Shown in pieces: positions 14,389 through 22,287 of a DNA stretch of 22,287 nt. Position 1 is the first letter of the stretch. Each line of letters opens with the position of its first letter. The DNA is taken from assembly GCA_037446075.1 (NCBI GenBank), contig JBBIJH010000026.1, positions 1-22,287 of the forward strand, in the 5' to 3' direction. The translations under genes and the position numbers were made by a program. The notes under the pieces are model-generated. The model saw only the letters and a list, made by a program, of their open reading frames with translations. It searched no databases and had not been told where the DNA came from. This DNA is from JBBIJH01 sp037446075. Its GTDB lineage: Bacteria > Bacteroidota > Ignavibacteria > UBA10030 > JAHEZR01.

Positions 14389-15771
14389 TTACAGAACAGG
14401 CGGTTTCGAGGCTTGCCGTTTGCGCCCCCAAACATAATACACTGGCACTCCCAATACAAGGAAACCAATCCCGGCCAGTGCCTGAGTCGGTGAGTTGAAG
14501 AGGGTGTTAATCACAAACCATGTTGACACAAGAAGAAAGAAAACTGGGGTAATTGGATACCCCCACGTTCGGTAGGGACGCTCCATCTCGGGAAATTTTC
14601 GCCGGAAGATAATCACAGTCGCTGCCGTGAGTGCAAAGAAGATCCAGTCCGTAAAAGCAACGTAGGTGATGAGCTGCAAGAAATTGCCTGAGAGAATCAG
14701 CACTATCGCCCATGCTGACTGAAATAGAATTGAGAAGACGGGGGTGTGATACTTGGGGTGAACGTATCCTGCTCGCTTGAAAAATACTCCCTCCTCCGCC
14801 ATTGCATAGTAGATCCGCGGTGCCGTCAGCGTATAAATTCCCGATGTACCGAAAGTCGAGATGAAGATTGTAAGCGAGATGAGTGCTCCTCCCGTCGGAC
14901 CGAGGAACTGCTCTGCTGCTGTTGCCGCTACCCGGGTCGATGAAATGATGCTGTCCACTGGCAACAGATACAGATACACAAGATTTGAAAAAAGATAGAT
15001 GGTGGTGACAGCGATCATGCCTCCGATGATGGAGATGGGTAAACTCCTTCTTGGGGTAGCTGCTTCGCCAGCGGTGAAAGTTGCGTGCTGCCATCCACCG
15101 AAGGACCAGAGGACGCCAACCATGCCCATCGCAAGGGCGCTTCCGAGGCCCATCCCTACCGGAGGAAGCAGTGGCGTGAAATGAATTCCTTGACCGCTCC
15201 CCAGCAGAAAACCAAGTGCAATCAGTCCGCAGATACCAAAAAGTTTTAGGAGTGTGAATATGTTGGAGAAAATCCCACCTGCCTTCACTCCAAAATAATT
15301 GATGATCGTGAAAATCACAACTCCTCCGATGGCAACGCCTTTCATTCCCGCCTCGGACATTGGGACAAAATAACCAAAGTATGTGCTGTAAACAATCGCG
15401 AGCGCGGCGATTGCCCCTGTTGTGACAACAAGAAAATTTGCCCAGCCGTAGAGAAAACCGAAGAGTCTTCCATATGCTTCAGAGAGGAAGACGTATACTC
15501 CCCCTGCTCTTGGCATCATCGCTCCCAGTTCTGCATAAGCGAGTGATCCTGAAAGCGCGAGGAGTCCGCCAAGCAGCCAGACGAAAAGGATAAGCCCCGC
15601 CGACGGAAGGCACTGGGCAATCGAGGAGGGCGTGATGAAAATCCCCGAACCGATGACTGACCCGATAACGATCATCGTGAGGTCGAACGTGCTCAGCCTC
15701 CGCAGCAACTTGGAAGGCGGCTCTGCTGAACCAACGTAGGTGTTGGTGGAGTTAAGATTCTTTTCCGTCAC
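14389..15771 (-). CDS. APC-superfamily amino-acid permease
   Basis: The 460-residue product has about 12 membrane helices and the usual length for the family. The first helix carries MIVIGSVIGSGIFITP, the Gly-rich substrate-backbone motif of the APC (LAT/SLC7-like) group. Other matches are YAELGAMMPRAGGVYVFLSEAYG and FGVKAGGIFSNIFTLLKLFG. It probably moves an amino acid or related amine across the inner membrane by exchange or symport; the substrate cannot be read. The start is GTG 15771-15769, overlapping the stop of the upstream permease in a GTGA arrangement, with no clear ribosome site, so coupling is likely. It is the last gene of the operon and the only one with an evident import role for small molecules. 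Confidence 0.9.
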   Translation of the reverse strand: MTEKNLNSTNTYVGSAEPPSKLLRRLSTFDLTMIVIGSVIGSGIFITPSSIAQCLPSAGLILFVWLLGGLLALSGSLAYAELGAMMPRAGGVYVFLSEAYGRLFGFLYGWANFLVVTTGAIAALAIVYSTYFGYFVPMSEAGMKGVAIGGVVIFTIINYFGVKAGGIFSNIFTLLKLFGICGLIALGFLLGSGQGIHFTPLLPPVGMGLGSALAMGMVGVLWSFGGWQHATFTAGEAATPRRSLPISIIGGMIAVTTIYLFSNLVYLYLLPVDSIISSTRVAATAAEQFLGPTGGALISLTIFISTFGTSGIYTLTAPRIYYAMAEEGVFFKRAGYVHPKYHTPVFSILFQSAWAIVLILSGNFLQLITYVAFTDWIFFALTAATVIIFRRKFPEMERPYRTWGYPITPVFFLLVSTWFVINTLFNSPTQALAGIGFLVLGVPVYYVWGRKRQASKPPVL

Positions 15772-16583
15772 GCGGCCGTGAATCGAATGTCACTCTTCTG
15801 GAAAATCCTGAATGCAAGGAATCCAAAGATTACGATATATCCCAGTAACAACATCGCCGCAACCCACGGGTCTAAGAGCCGCTCAAGTACGGGATTGGCT
15901 CCAAAGGTGACCACCGACCGTCCAAGTCCCACCATCGTGTAGCGGGGAATCTCGGCCCAGATTCCACCAAGGCCTCGCAGGAGTCCAAACATCAACGGAT
16001 CGGCAACGACAATATGGACCATCGCCGCGCCCATGCCAACGCCGAGCGAGCGTCCGAGCGCAGTCCAGAAAAATCCCAGAACGACCGCAGGAACGACCGT
16101 GAAGTATGCCCGAGCGGTTCGTTCCAGAAGGGTCGTTAGACCCGAAATACTGAGAAAGCTCCAAGAAATCTCTTGCTTCACCTTTAGCATCACAACCCAG
16201 CCAAGAGGAAGAGAAACCAGGAGAAGTGCGACGTACCAGAGAACAAGCACACATAGTGTAGCAACGAACTTCGCTGCGAGGAACTCACGGCGCGGAGTGC
16301 CGCGGACGAGTACCGTCCTGAGGGTTCCCCAGCCGTACTCGCCGCCGATGGATGACACGCAAAGAATGACAACGAGTATTGCCATCAAGCTGGACGTGGT
16401 TGCTGATTGGGAGAGTTGCGTCGTGAAAATCTGAGGGAGATAATAATTCCCGGGGTTCTGAAATTTCCCGAAGATTGCAATGAGCGTGGGAATGTTCAGG
16501 AAAAACAGCAGGAGAAAAAGCAAGACCCACACGTTCAGCCGCTTGAAGATCTTGATAAACTCCGCTTGAACAAGCTTGATCAT
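15768..16583 (-). CDS. ABC-2 type transport permease
   Basis: The 271-residue product has about six membrane helices. It begins MIKLVQAEFIKIFKRLNVWVLL, the amphipathic start typical of ABC-2 permeases, and contains IGGEYGWGTLRTVLVRGTPRREFLAAKF, the conserved E-x-x-x-G-T-L-R-x-L-L region. It pairs with the ATPase just upstream (4-base ATGA overlap), so the two form one transporter, most like BcrAB/NatAB exporters. There is no solute-binding protein, which argues against import. The export cargo is unknown. It overlaps the APC permease gene by 4 bases at its end. Confidence 0.88.
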   Translation of the reverse strand: MIKLVQAEFIKIFKRLNVWVLLFLLLFFLNIPTLIAIFGKFQNPGNYYLPQIFTTQLSQSATTSSLMAILVVILCVSSIGGEYGWGTLRTVLVRGTPRREFLAAKFVATLCVLVLWYVALLLVSLPLGWVVMLKVKQEISWSFLSISGLTTLLERTARAYFTVVPAVVLGFFWTALGRSLGVGMGAAMVHIVVADPLMFGLLRGLGGIWAEIPRYTMVGLGRSVVTFGANPVLERLLDPWVAAMLLLGYIVIFGFLAFRIFQKSDIRFTAA

Positions 16584-17494
16584 CGATCTGCCTCCTCTGT
16601 TACTTCGAGAAAGAAGTCTTCAAGTGTAGATGACTTTGGAATGACCGCGGAGGGGTAAACACCGTAACCAGCAAGCAGCTGAACAACATCTGAAGGATCT
16701 CGGTCCGTGAGTTGAAAGTTAACTGCCTTTTCGCTGGTCTGGATGTTCTGAATCCATTCCACAGTCTTCAAGATATCGACGACTCTCTGAGGATCGGCAA
16801 CAACAATCTCGACATATCGACTCGGATGGAGGAGGTCGCTGATTTCTCCTTCCGCAAGGACCTTGCCTTTCCGGATGATAGCAACCTTCGAGCAGATTTG
16901 CTCGACCTCATAGAGGAGATGACTGCAGAAGAAGATCGTTTTTCCTTGTCGGCCAAGCTCGGCGACCAGATCGCGAACCTCTTTCATCCCCGCAGGGTCA
17001 AGTCCGATGGTCGGCTCATCGAGGAGCAGGATTTCAGGATCCGAAAGGAGCGCTGCCGCAACACCGAGTCTCTGCCGCATGCCGAGGGAGTAAGTGCGGA
17101 ACCGAGTTTTCGCACGATCCTTTAGTCCCACCAGTTCCAGCACCTCCCAGATTCTCGATGCGGACACGTCACTCATCAAGGCAAGGACGCGGAGGTTGTC
17201 GTATCCCGACAGATACGGATAAAACGCTGCAGTCTCTGCCATTGCCCCAACCCTCTTCAGGACTGCTCTGTCTTTCCGAACATCCTTGCCAAGGATTTCA
17301 ACTCTTCCCTCGTTCGGCTGGAGAAGTCCGAGCATGAGACCAATAGTTGTCGTCTTCCCGGATCCATTCGGACCGAGAAAGCCAAAAATATCTCCACGCT
17401 GAACGGCAAGATTCAAATCAGAGACTGCGACGAGATCACCGTAACGCTTCGTTAATCCGTGGGTCTGGATAACGGGTGTATCTGTGTTCAGCAT
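16580..17494 (-). CDS. ABC transporter ATPase, BcrA/NatA type
   Basis: The 304-residue product has all expected motifs: Walker A GPNGSGKT (41-48), signature YSLGMRQR (135-142), Walker B ILLLDE (155-160) and the switch His192 in CSH. The Q-loop region reads AMAETAAFYPYLSG; Glu replaces the usual Gln, as is seen in the bacitracin/lantibiotic-resistance subgroup. The C-terminal 80 residues (from about 225) are the regulatory extension of this group. GGGAGAGAAGT lies directly before ATG 17494. It starts 18 bases after the glycosidase-like gene and overlaps the permease by 4 bases. Its role is to power export by the permease; a resistance function is only one possibility. Confidence 0.92.
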   Translation of the reverse strand: MLNTDTPVIQTHGLTKRYGDLVAVSDLNLAVQRGDIFGFLGPNGSGKTTTIGLMLGLLQPNEGRVEILGKDVRKDRAVLKRVGAMAETAAFYPYLSGYDNLRVLALMSDVSASRIWEVLELVGLKDRAKTRFRTYSLGMRQRLGVAAALLSDPEILLLDEPTIGLDPAGMKEVRDLVAELGRQGKTIFFCSHLLYEVEQICSKVAIIRKGKVLAEGEISDLLHPSRYVEIVVADPQRVVDILKTVEWIQNIQTSEKAVNFQLTDRDPSDVVQLLAGYGVYPSAVIPKSSTLEDFFLEVTEEADR

Positions 17495-17512
17495 ACTTCT
17501 CTCCCGGTTTGG

Positions 17513-19768
17513 TTATACCTTTAGCGTGAACGGCTCACCGATGGCATTTTCACTAACCTTCTTCCCATCGACAAAGACCAAGAATCTTTTTCCCCTTCCT
17601 TGAACTCTGAACCGTAAACCTCTCACCACCACATTGTCAAGCACAAACTCTCTCAGCTTGAAAGGAAACGGGTCCACAATCACGGAATCCTTTTGCGGCC
17701 TCAATCCAGCCACATACTTGATGATCAAATCAACAACCCACGAATGCTGATAGTCATCGATGCCGCGATAAGTGGAAGGTGTTCCGTTGTAGGGATGGTA
17801 ATGCTCGAAGCAATTCGGCCTCTCGGGGTCGCCGTCGTAGAACATCATCTTGATGAAGGTAGTGAGGAACTCGGCCGCTTTCTCTCTTAACTCCTGGTCA
17901 CGAAATCGAATTGCAGACTGGGCCAGCGCTTCCGCAACGTGCGAGTTCGTCATCGGCCAGACGCGCCCATTCCAGGGACAGTTCATTCTCCGGCCTTTCC
18001 AAACTCCCTCTGCGCTGAACATCGGATCGTCCACACTCGTTGAAGGCACGGGATACGGCGTCCAGAATTCTGTGGGGTTCAGCAGGTGTCGCTTCAATCC
18101 CGTAAGGTGCGACTCGTCGACAATATCGGTCATGTACGGATAGAAGCAGATGGCGGCTTTCACGCCAGTTCGCTTCAGTGTCAGTGGATTCACATCGAAG
18201 AACATCCCCACTTCCGGATCCCACATTTTCCTTAACACGGCTTCCTTCGTTTTCTCTGCTCCGTCACGCCATCTCTGCTGATCATTGCGACCCTTTCCCA
18301 ATCGTTCTGCGATTTCCGCGAGCGCTGTCTTTAACTCGTAGAGATAGACGGTCGCATCAACGCCTTTCATACGAAACACATTCCCCCAGTTCTCCGCATC
18401 CGCCTTCGGATCGATTGCCAGGTACCGACGCATGTACTCCTGTCCGGTCTCAAAGTGGTTGACAACGTCGTAGAGTCCGCTACGCTCCCGGTCGCGCTCG
18501 CGATCAAAATACTCTGCGTAGCGCTTCAAACCCTCATAGACCACCGAGAGATACTTCTCATCGGGATGAACCCTGTCAACCTCGAGCAGGGCTTTCCCCC
18601 AGTTTGCATGATAGAAACTCCCCTCGTAATAACAGCTAGCGCCGATATAGCCCCAAAAACTCCCGTCCGGCTTCTGATGATCGATGAAATTCCGGAGGCT
18701 CCCTTGTGCATATTTCGGTGTTTTCATCCATCGGGTCTCCCGCATGTGACACTGAGCGGAGTAGCTGATAGCGGCACGGAAGTATCCAGGACCTTCACAG
18801 ATGAACGGATGCCTGCAGAACCCTTCACCGCCTTCCATACTGAAAAACTTCAAACCAAACCAGCGATACCAGTAATAACGAGTCAGATAAACATCAGAAC
18901 AGTCGAAGTGGGGAACGGAAGAGAAAAAATCTTCCCAGGTCGATCGGGTCCGAGTGATTAGGGAAATGGGATGCCGGATTTCAGATATCGGGGGAGCACT
19001 CCCCGAACCTTCTTCTACTGCCTTTTGAACTGAGAATGTGGCGCAGAGCGTGGCTTCTTCATCGGCTTTCAAACGAAGAGCTAACTGCAGAGCCATGTAG
19101 ACAAATCCCTCTCGCTCACCGATCGATTCGGGATTGCCAGAAAATCTACCGTCGATGAATCTGTCACCGAAGGGCGTGAGTTCCCAGCGGGGTTGCATCG
19201 GGGAATCTTCCGTGTGTAGAATCAAGTGCGATTGTGAACCCTCCATTGCAAATTTGCAATGTAGCGAAACTGGTGGGCGCGTGCGGCTCTTTAGTTCTCT
19301 TATGAACTCTATTGATCCGTCTCCAGATTTCAGATCATGGAGATCAGATTTCTCTCTCCTAGATCTCTTCACAGCGGTCCATGCGACGAGATTAAGGGTG
19401 GCCTTCTTGGATGAAAGGTTTTTCACGCTAATCTCGGAGGCAAGGATTTCGCCTCCCACGGCCATCTTTCTCTCTGTTACTTGAATCCTAAATCGCCTCT
19501 CCGGTACCGTTCCAACATATCTCTGTTCAAGAAACGCTGGGTTCCATTTTCGGCTTATTGCTTCCAGAGGGATTTCCGTGCCTCGTTCATCTAAGAGAGT
19601 GATGGCAAATAACGGCCCGAAGTCATACTCACACCACCAGCCACTGTCCCAGAACCCAGGTCGGTCAAGCCAGAGAGGAAAAGAGGGAGTCCACAGGAGC
19701 GGACCACCACTGCCAAGATACCACTTGTCAGAACGGGAAAGCAGCTTCAGAGGACCGAGTTTTGGCAT
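17513..19768 (-). CDS. Glycoside hydrolase-like (alpha/alpha)6-barrel protein, GH63/MGH1-like
   Basis: The 751-residue product has no signal peptide, so it is probably cytoplasmic. Residues about 1-285 are a beta-rich N-terminal domain, and about 290-690 an (alpha/alpha)6 barrel. Sequence marks are NWGNVFRMKGVDATVYLYEL (Asp471), EGVWKGRRMNCPWNGRVWPM (Trp604) and NCFEHYHPYNG (Glu655). This layout resembles the GH63 and mannosylglycerate hydrolase MGH1-like group, where an Asp and a Glu act as acid and base; Asp471 and Glu655 are my candidates. Substrates in this group are alpha-glucosides or related sugars; the one here is unknown. A 19-base gap separates it from the larger glycosidase-like gene upstream, and 18 bases from the ABC ATPase downstream. 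The ribosome site is weak. Confidence 0.78.
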   Translation of the reverse strand: MPKLGPLKLLSRSDKWYLGSGGPLLWTPSFPLWLDRPGFWDSGWWCEYDFGPLFAITLLDERGTEIPLEAISRKWNPAFLEQRYVGTVPERRFRIQVTERKMAVGGEILASEISVKNLSSKKATLNLVAWTAVKRSRREKSDLHDLKSGDGSIEFIRELKSRTRPPVSLHCKFAMEGSQSHLILHTEDSPMQPRWELTPFGDRFIDGRFSGNPESIGEREGFVYMALQLALRLKADEEATLCATFSVQKAVEEGSGSAPPISEIRHPISLITRTRSTWEDFFSSVPHFDCSDVYLTRYYWYRWFGLKFFSMEGGEGFCRHPFICEGPGYFRAAISYSAQCHMRETRWMKTPKYAQGSLRNFIDHQKPDGSFWGYIGASCYYEGSFYHANWGKALLEVDRVHPDEKYLSVVYEGLKRYAEYFDRERDRERSGLYDVVNHFETGQEYMRRYLAIDPKADAENWGNVFRMKGVDATVYLYELKTALAEIAERLGKGRNDQQRWRDGAEKTKEAVLRKMWDPEVGMFFDVNPLTLKRTGVKAAICFYPYMTDIVDESHLTGLKRHLLNPTEFWTPYPVPSTSVDDPMFSAEGVWKGRRMNCPWNGRVWPMTNSHVAEALAQSAIRFRDQELREKAAEFLTTFIKMMFYDGDPERPNCFEHYHPYNGTPSTYRGIDDYQHSWVVDLIIKYVAGLRPQKDSVIVDPFPFKLREFVLDNVVVRGLRFRVQGRGKRFLVFVDGKKVSENAIGEPFTLKV

Positions 19769-19787
19769 GAGGGAAGATCTAGAGAAT

Positions 19788-22287
19788 CTATTTGATCTGG
19801 AGGGTGATGAGCTTCTTCACATAGCCCTTCTGTCCCGTGGGTAGAAAGTCGATGAGAAGCTCAGTGTTCTTCAGCGTTGCTCCAGCCACTGCGGCTACCC
19901 TCTCGGAATTCTGCACCTCAAGCGAGTAGGTCTTTCCACTCAATCCCTCCACTTCAAGTGCGATAACACCTTTTTCTCCCTTCTTGCTAATGAGCCGAAG
20001 GCCGCTGGACCGGTCGCCGAGTCTGATATCCTGCTCGCCGGGCTGGAGATCGACCCCATCCTCGTACTCAATGACAATTTCTCCGCTGCCGCTCATCGAG
20101 ATGCTAATCGGAACGTGAAGATCCTTCTCGTTCTCCAGAACATGGATCGATTGCTCGGCGCCATTCACTAACACTTTCCTGACAACGCTGCCGTATGAAA
20201 GCGCCGGAGAAAAGACAAGCTCGCATGGTGCAGGACCAACTCCCTTAAACTTCAGCTCGATCTTTCCCTTTTCACGACTTAATCGAAGGTCGTAAACAGT
20301 TCCTGATACCTTTATATTGCGCACCTCAAGGTGGGGCCAGCGAGGGGGTAAATGGGGGGCGAAGAGAATCCGTTGTTCAGGGGCATCGATTTCGAGGCCC
20401 AGAAGACCACGCAGGAAGGGGATCACAAATCCAAAGGTCGAGAATCCCTGATGTGGCACGGCCTCGGCAGGAGGAACGTTGGCGTCTCCAGAATAAAGTT
20501 CTGGGCACACTCCGAGGCCGATTTCGAAGGTGCGGCGGGTGGCTGCTTCCAGAATCTCAAATCCATTCCAACCATTGTGCGAAAAATATTCGGCAGCTCC
20601 AACAAAGCCGTTGATGAACGGCCAGACAGTTCCATAGTTGTAATTCAATGGCTCGTACAGCTTGCTCTGGTTGGAGAGTAAGCGCACGCCCCAATCTGTT
20701 CGCATTGATGACGCGTGCAATTTCTCCAGCATCTTTTTCGCTCTTTCTCCATCAAGCGAGCGGAAAAACATTCCAACGGCCGGCCACGGCGTAATCTCCG
20801 CCACTTTCTTCCCATCTTTCGTCCAGCCATAGATGAATAACTGTGATTGCTCATCCCAGAATTTCTGATTCATGCTGGCTTTGGCCTTTGAGTATAGCGC
20901 GCTACTTGCCTGAGCAAGTGAATCGTCTCGCATGACACTCGCCAGCACCTCCATTGATCGGAGTGCTTCAACCCAGACTGCGCCCAAGTAGATGTCCGTC
21001 TGAATTCCCGTGAGGGGTCCGAACTCAAGAGCGCCCAGTCCTGCTTTCGAATTATCCATGAGGCCATCGCCATCCTCGTCGGTGGTCAAGCACCACTGGA
21101 AGGCTTTCCTGATGGATTCCCAGCTCTGTCGGACAAAGGCGGTATCTGCGCTGTTCCGAAGATAGTCCCCCATCGCCGCAATATAATACGGCGTGGTGTC
21201 TGCATGAATGTAGCCGAAGTGATAGTCTTTGAACCAATCGATGTAGCCCTCGGCCTGAGAAAGTTCGTGTGCCATCTTCCCGTCGGGCCGCTGCCATTTT
21301 TGTGTGAAGGCGAGTGCATCTCTAACGGTTTCGAACGCCTGATACGAGTTGAGAGAGTAAGAATTGATAAAGGCATCTCCACCGAAGTACCATCCAAAGC
21401 CCGGGCGCCCGCTCGTCCCCGAAGGCCCAAAACCCGCCACGAGACCCGTCCCGAGAGTCGGATTCGTGACAAGAAGGTTATCGTAGGCGACTTTGCTCCA
21501 CTCGAAGGCCCGGTTCAGCCGCTCATCGGGAGTGATCAATTGGAGCGTCCGGGCTCGTAGAGAATCAAAGTGAACGCGGCTCTCTCGATAGTATTTCTCT
21601 GGATTCTTCAAGAGTTCTTCAAAGATCTTCTTTGACTCACTAGCCCTGATCTTACCCCCAGCGATGACGATCGGGATGAAGAATCCATCCGTCTGCCGAG
21701 GCTGGATGTCGATCTTGAATTGGTTTGGCTCGTCGGAAAGCATATGAGCTGGAGTATACGAGAGACCGACACCGAGCGGAGAGCCAACAACGGCAGTGTT
21801 CTTGCCCGAACTCTCCGAAATGACATACGCCTTCGCTCTATCATCCCAGTAGCTGTACTGTCCGCCGAGGCCCGCAGGCCACATCGGTTGGAGCACTGGA
21901 AGAAAACTGACGATGATCGAGATTGGAACAATCGTGTGAACGTCGAGGAGAATCAGAAGGCCGGATTCGTTCAGGGGAGCGACGAAAGTTTCTCTCACGG
22001 TGAATGATTCATGGATGTAGCTCACGGTCGTCACTTCGGGTCGCACGTCGATTGCCTTCACGATGTTTGCGGCTTTGATCGGGGTTGTCGACGTTGTGAG
22101 CAGAAAGGAAAGCTCAAATTTTCTGAGAACCTTCAGGGGAAAGAGCCAAGCTTCGAACGTCCCGTTCTCGTAGCCAAGGATCGCTGCTTTCCGACCAATC
22201 TTGTCAAAGTACGCCCAGGGTCGCACCGGTTGTGAGAGAGCAATGGGACTCTGCTGGAATTCGAACTCTGGTACAAGACCGTTCGTG
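19788..22287 (-). CDS. Glycogen-debranching-like (alpha/alpha)6-barrel glycosidase, 5' end off the window
   Basis: The frame is open through the right edge, so the N-terminus is missing. GTG 22226-22224 is only the first start-like codon inside, and the 20 codons upstream (ending SPIALSQP) read as protein. At least 832 residues are present. The order is a beta-rich domain (about 1-225 counted from the GTG), an (alpha/alpha)6 barrel (about 230-620) and beta-sandwich domains to the end. Barrel marks include GWYFGGDAFINSYSLNSY (Asp284), FTQKWQRPDGKMAHE and HADTTPYYIAAMGDY (Asp343), patterns of amylo-alpha-1,6-glucosidase/GDE C-terminal-like enzymes. It may bear a signal peptide beyond the edge. 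It shares a transcript with the second glycosidase (19-base gap). The two are of the same fold but clearly different subgroups. The substrate is unknown. Confidence 0.8.
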   Translation of the reverse strand, partial: TNGLVPEFEFQQSPIALSQPVRPWAYFDKIGRKAAILGYENGTFEAWLFPLKVLRKFELSFLLTTSTTPIKAANIVKAIDVRPEVTTVSYIHESFTVRETFVAPLNESGLLILLDVHTIVPISIIVSFLPVLQPMWPAGLGGQYSYWDDRAKAYVISESSGKNTAVVGSPLGVGLSYTPAHMLSDEPNQFKIDIQPRQTDGFFIPIVIAGGKIRASESKKIFEELLKNPEKYYRESRVHFDSLRARTLQLITPDERLNRAFEWSKVAYDNLLVTNPTLGTGLVAGFGPSGTSGRPGFGWYFGGDAFINSYSLNSYQAFETVRDALAFTQKWQRPDGKMAHELSQAEGYIDWFKDYHFGYIHADTTPYYIAAMGDYLRNSADTAFVRQSWESIRKAFQWCLTTDEDGDGLMDNSKAGLGALEFGPLTGIQTDIYLGAVWVEALRSMEVLASVMRDDSLAQASSALYSKAKASMNQKFWDEQSQLFIYGWTKDGKKVAEITPWPAVGMFFRSLDGERAKKMLEKLHASSMRTDWGVRLLSNQSKLYEPLNYNYGTVWPFINGFVGAAEYFSHNGWNGFEILEAATRRTFEIGLGVCPELYSGDANVPPAEAVPHQGFSTFGFVIPFLRGLLGLEIDAPEQRILFAPHLPPRWPHLEVRNIKVSGTVYDLRLSREKGKIELKFKGVGPAPCELVFSPALSYGSVVRKVLVNGAEQSIHVLENEKDLHVPISISMSGSGEIVIEYEDGVDLQPGEQDIRLGDRSSGLRLISKKGEKGVIALEVEGLSGKTYSLEVQNSERVAAVAGATLKNTELLIDFLPTGQKGYVKKLITLQIK

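Noticed and set aside
14507..15094. 195-codon open frame on the - strand within the APC permease gene
   Set aside because: It is an alternative frame of a gene with clear membrane helices; its His/Ser/Arg-rich product is typical of frame shadows.
16580..17494. Sugar-import ABC ATPase for the glycosidase cluster
   Set aside because: The Q-loop variant, the partner permease type and the lack of a binding protein point to an exporter.

Overview
The window looks like a chromosomal contig from a Gram-negative member of the Bacteroidota/Chlorobi group, most likely near Ignavibacteria or a related metagenomic lineage. The reasons are several lipoboxes, DUF4382 and DUF4292 lipoproteins, a PorV/PorQ-like beta-barrel, an EnvC-type protein and a TPR lipoprotein in an order familiar from that group. 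Strong Shine-Dalgarno sequences (for example before 2009, 6183 and 14196) fit Chlorobi/Ignavibacteria better than classical Bacteroidia. A run of 10 N at 4959-4968 shows that this is a draft assembly. The placement is inference from gene content only.

The left half (about 1-12603) reads on the + strand and is almost entirely cell envelope. It holds the tail of an unknown gene (2-166), a small helical protein (430-798), a DUF4382 lipoprotein (850-1653), an unlisted 34-residue membrane peptide (1687-1791) and two unrecognised lipoproteins (2009-2953, 3108-4094). Then comes a three-gene unit: a beta-barrel fused to a transglutaminase-like domain (4137-6154, broken by the assembly gap), a FecR-like periplasmic protein (6183-6872) and a second barrel (6908-7663). 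After 562 bases without a gene, a sigma70-like promoter (8161-8189) precedes a tight unit of TPR lipoprotein, DUF4292 protein and EnvC-like LytM protein, followed by a cyclophilin-type isomerase.

The right half reads on the - strand and converges on the left half near 12604-12712. A trypsin-like lipoprotein (13099-14196) has its own good promoter and a full His-Asp-Ser triad. Just downstream of it lies a 110-residue secreted protein (12691-13023) that is a free copy of the protease's N-terminal domain. Beyond these is an operon running from the right edge to 14389: two glycosidase-like (alpha/alpha)6-barrel proteins, a BcrA-type ABC ATPase, its permease and an APC-family amino-acid permease, with 4-base overlaps between the last three.

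I found no tRNA, rRNA, CRISPR array, transposase, integrase or phage gene. The most unusual items are the protease with its free N-domain partner, the barrel-transglutaminase fusion with its FecR neighbour, and the EnvC-like protein whose LytM site has lost key histidines.
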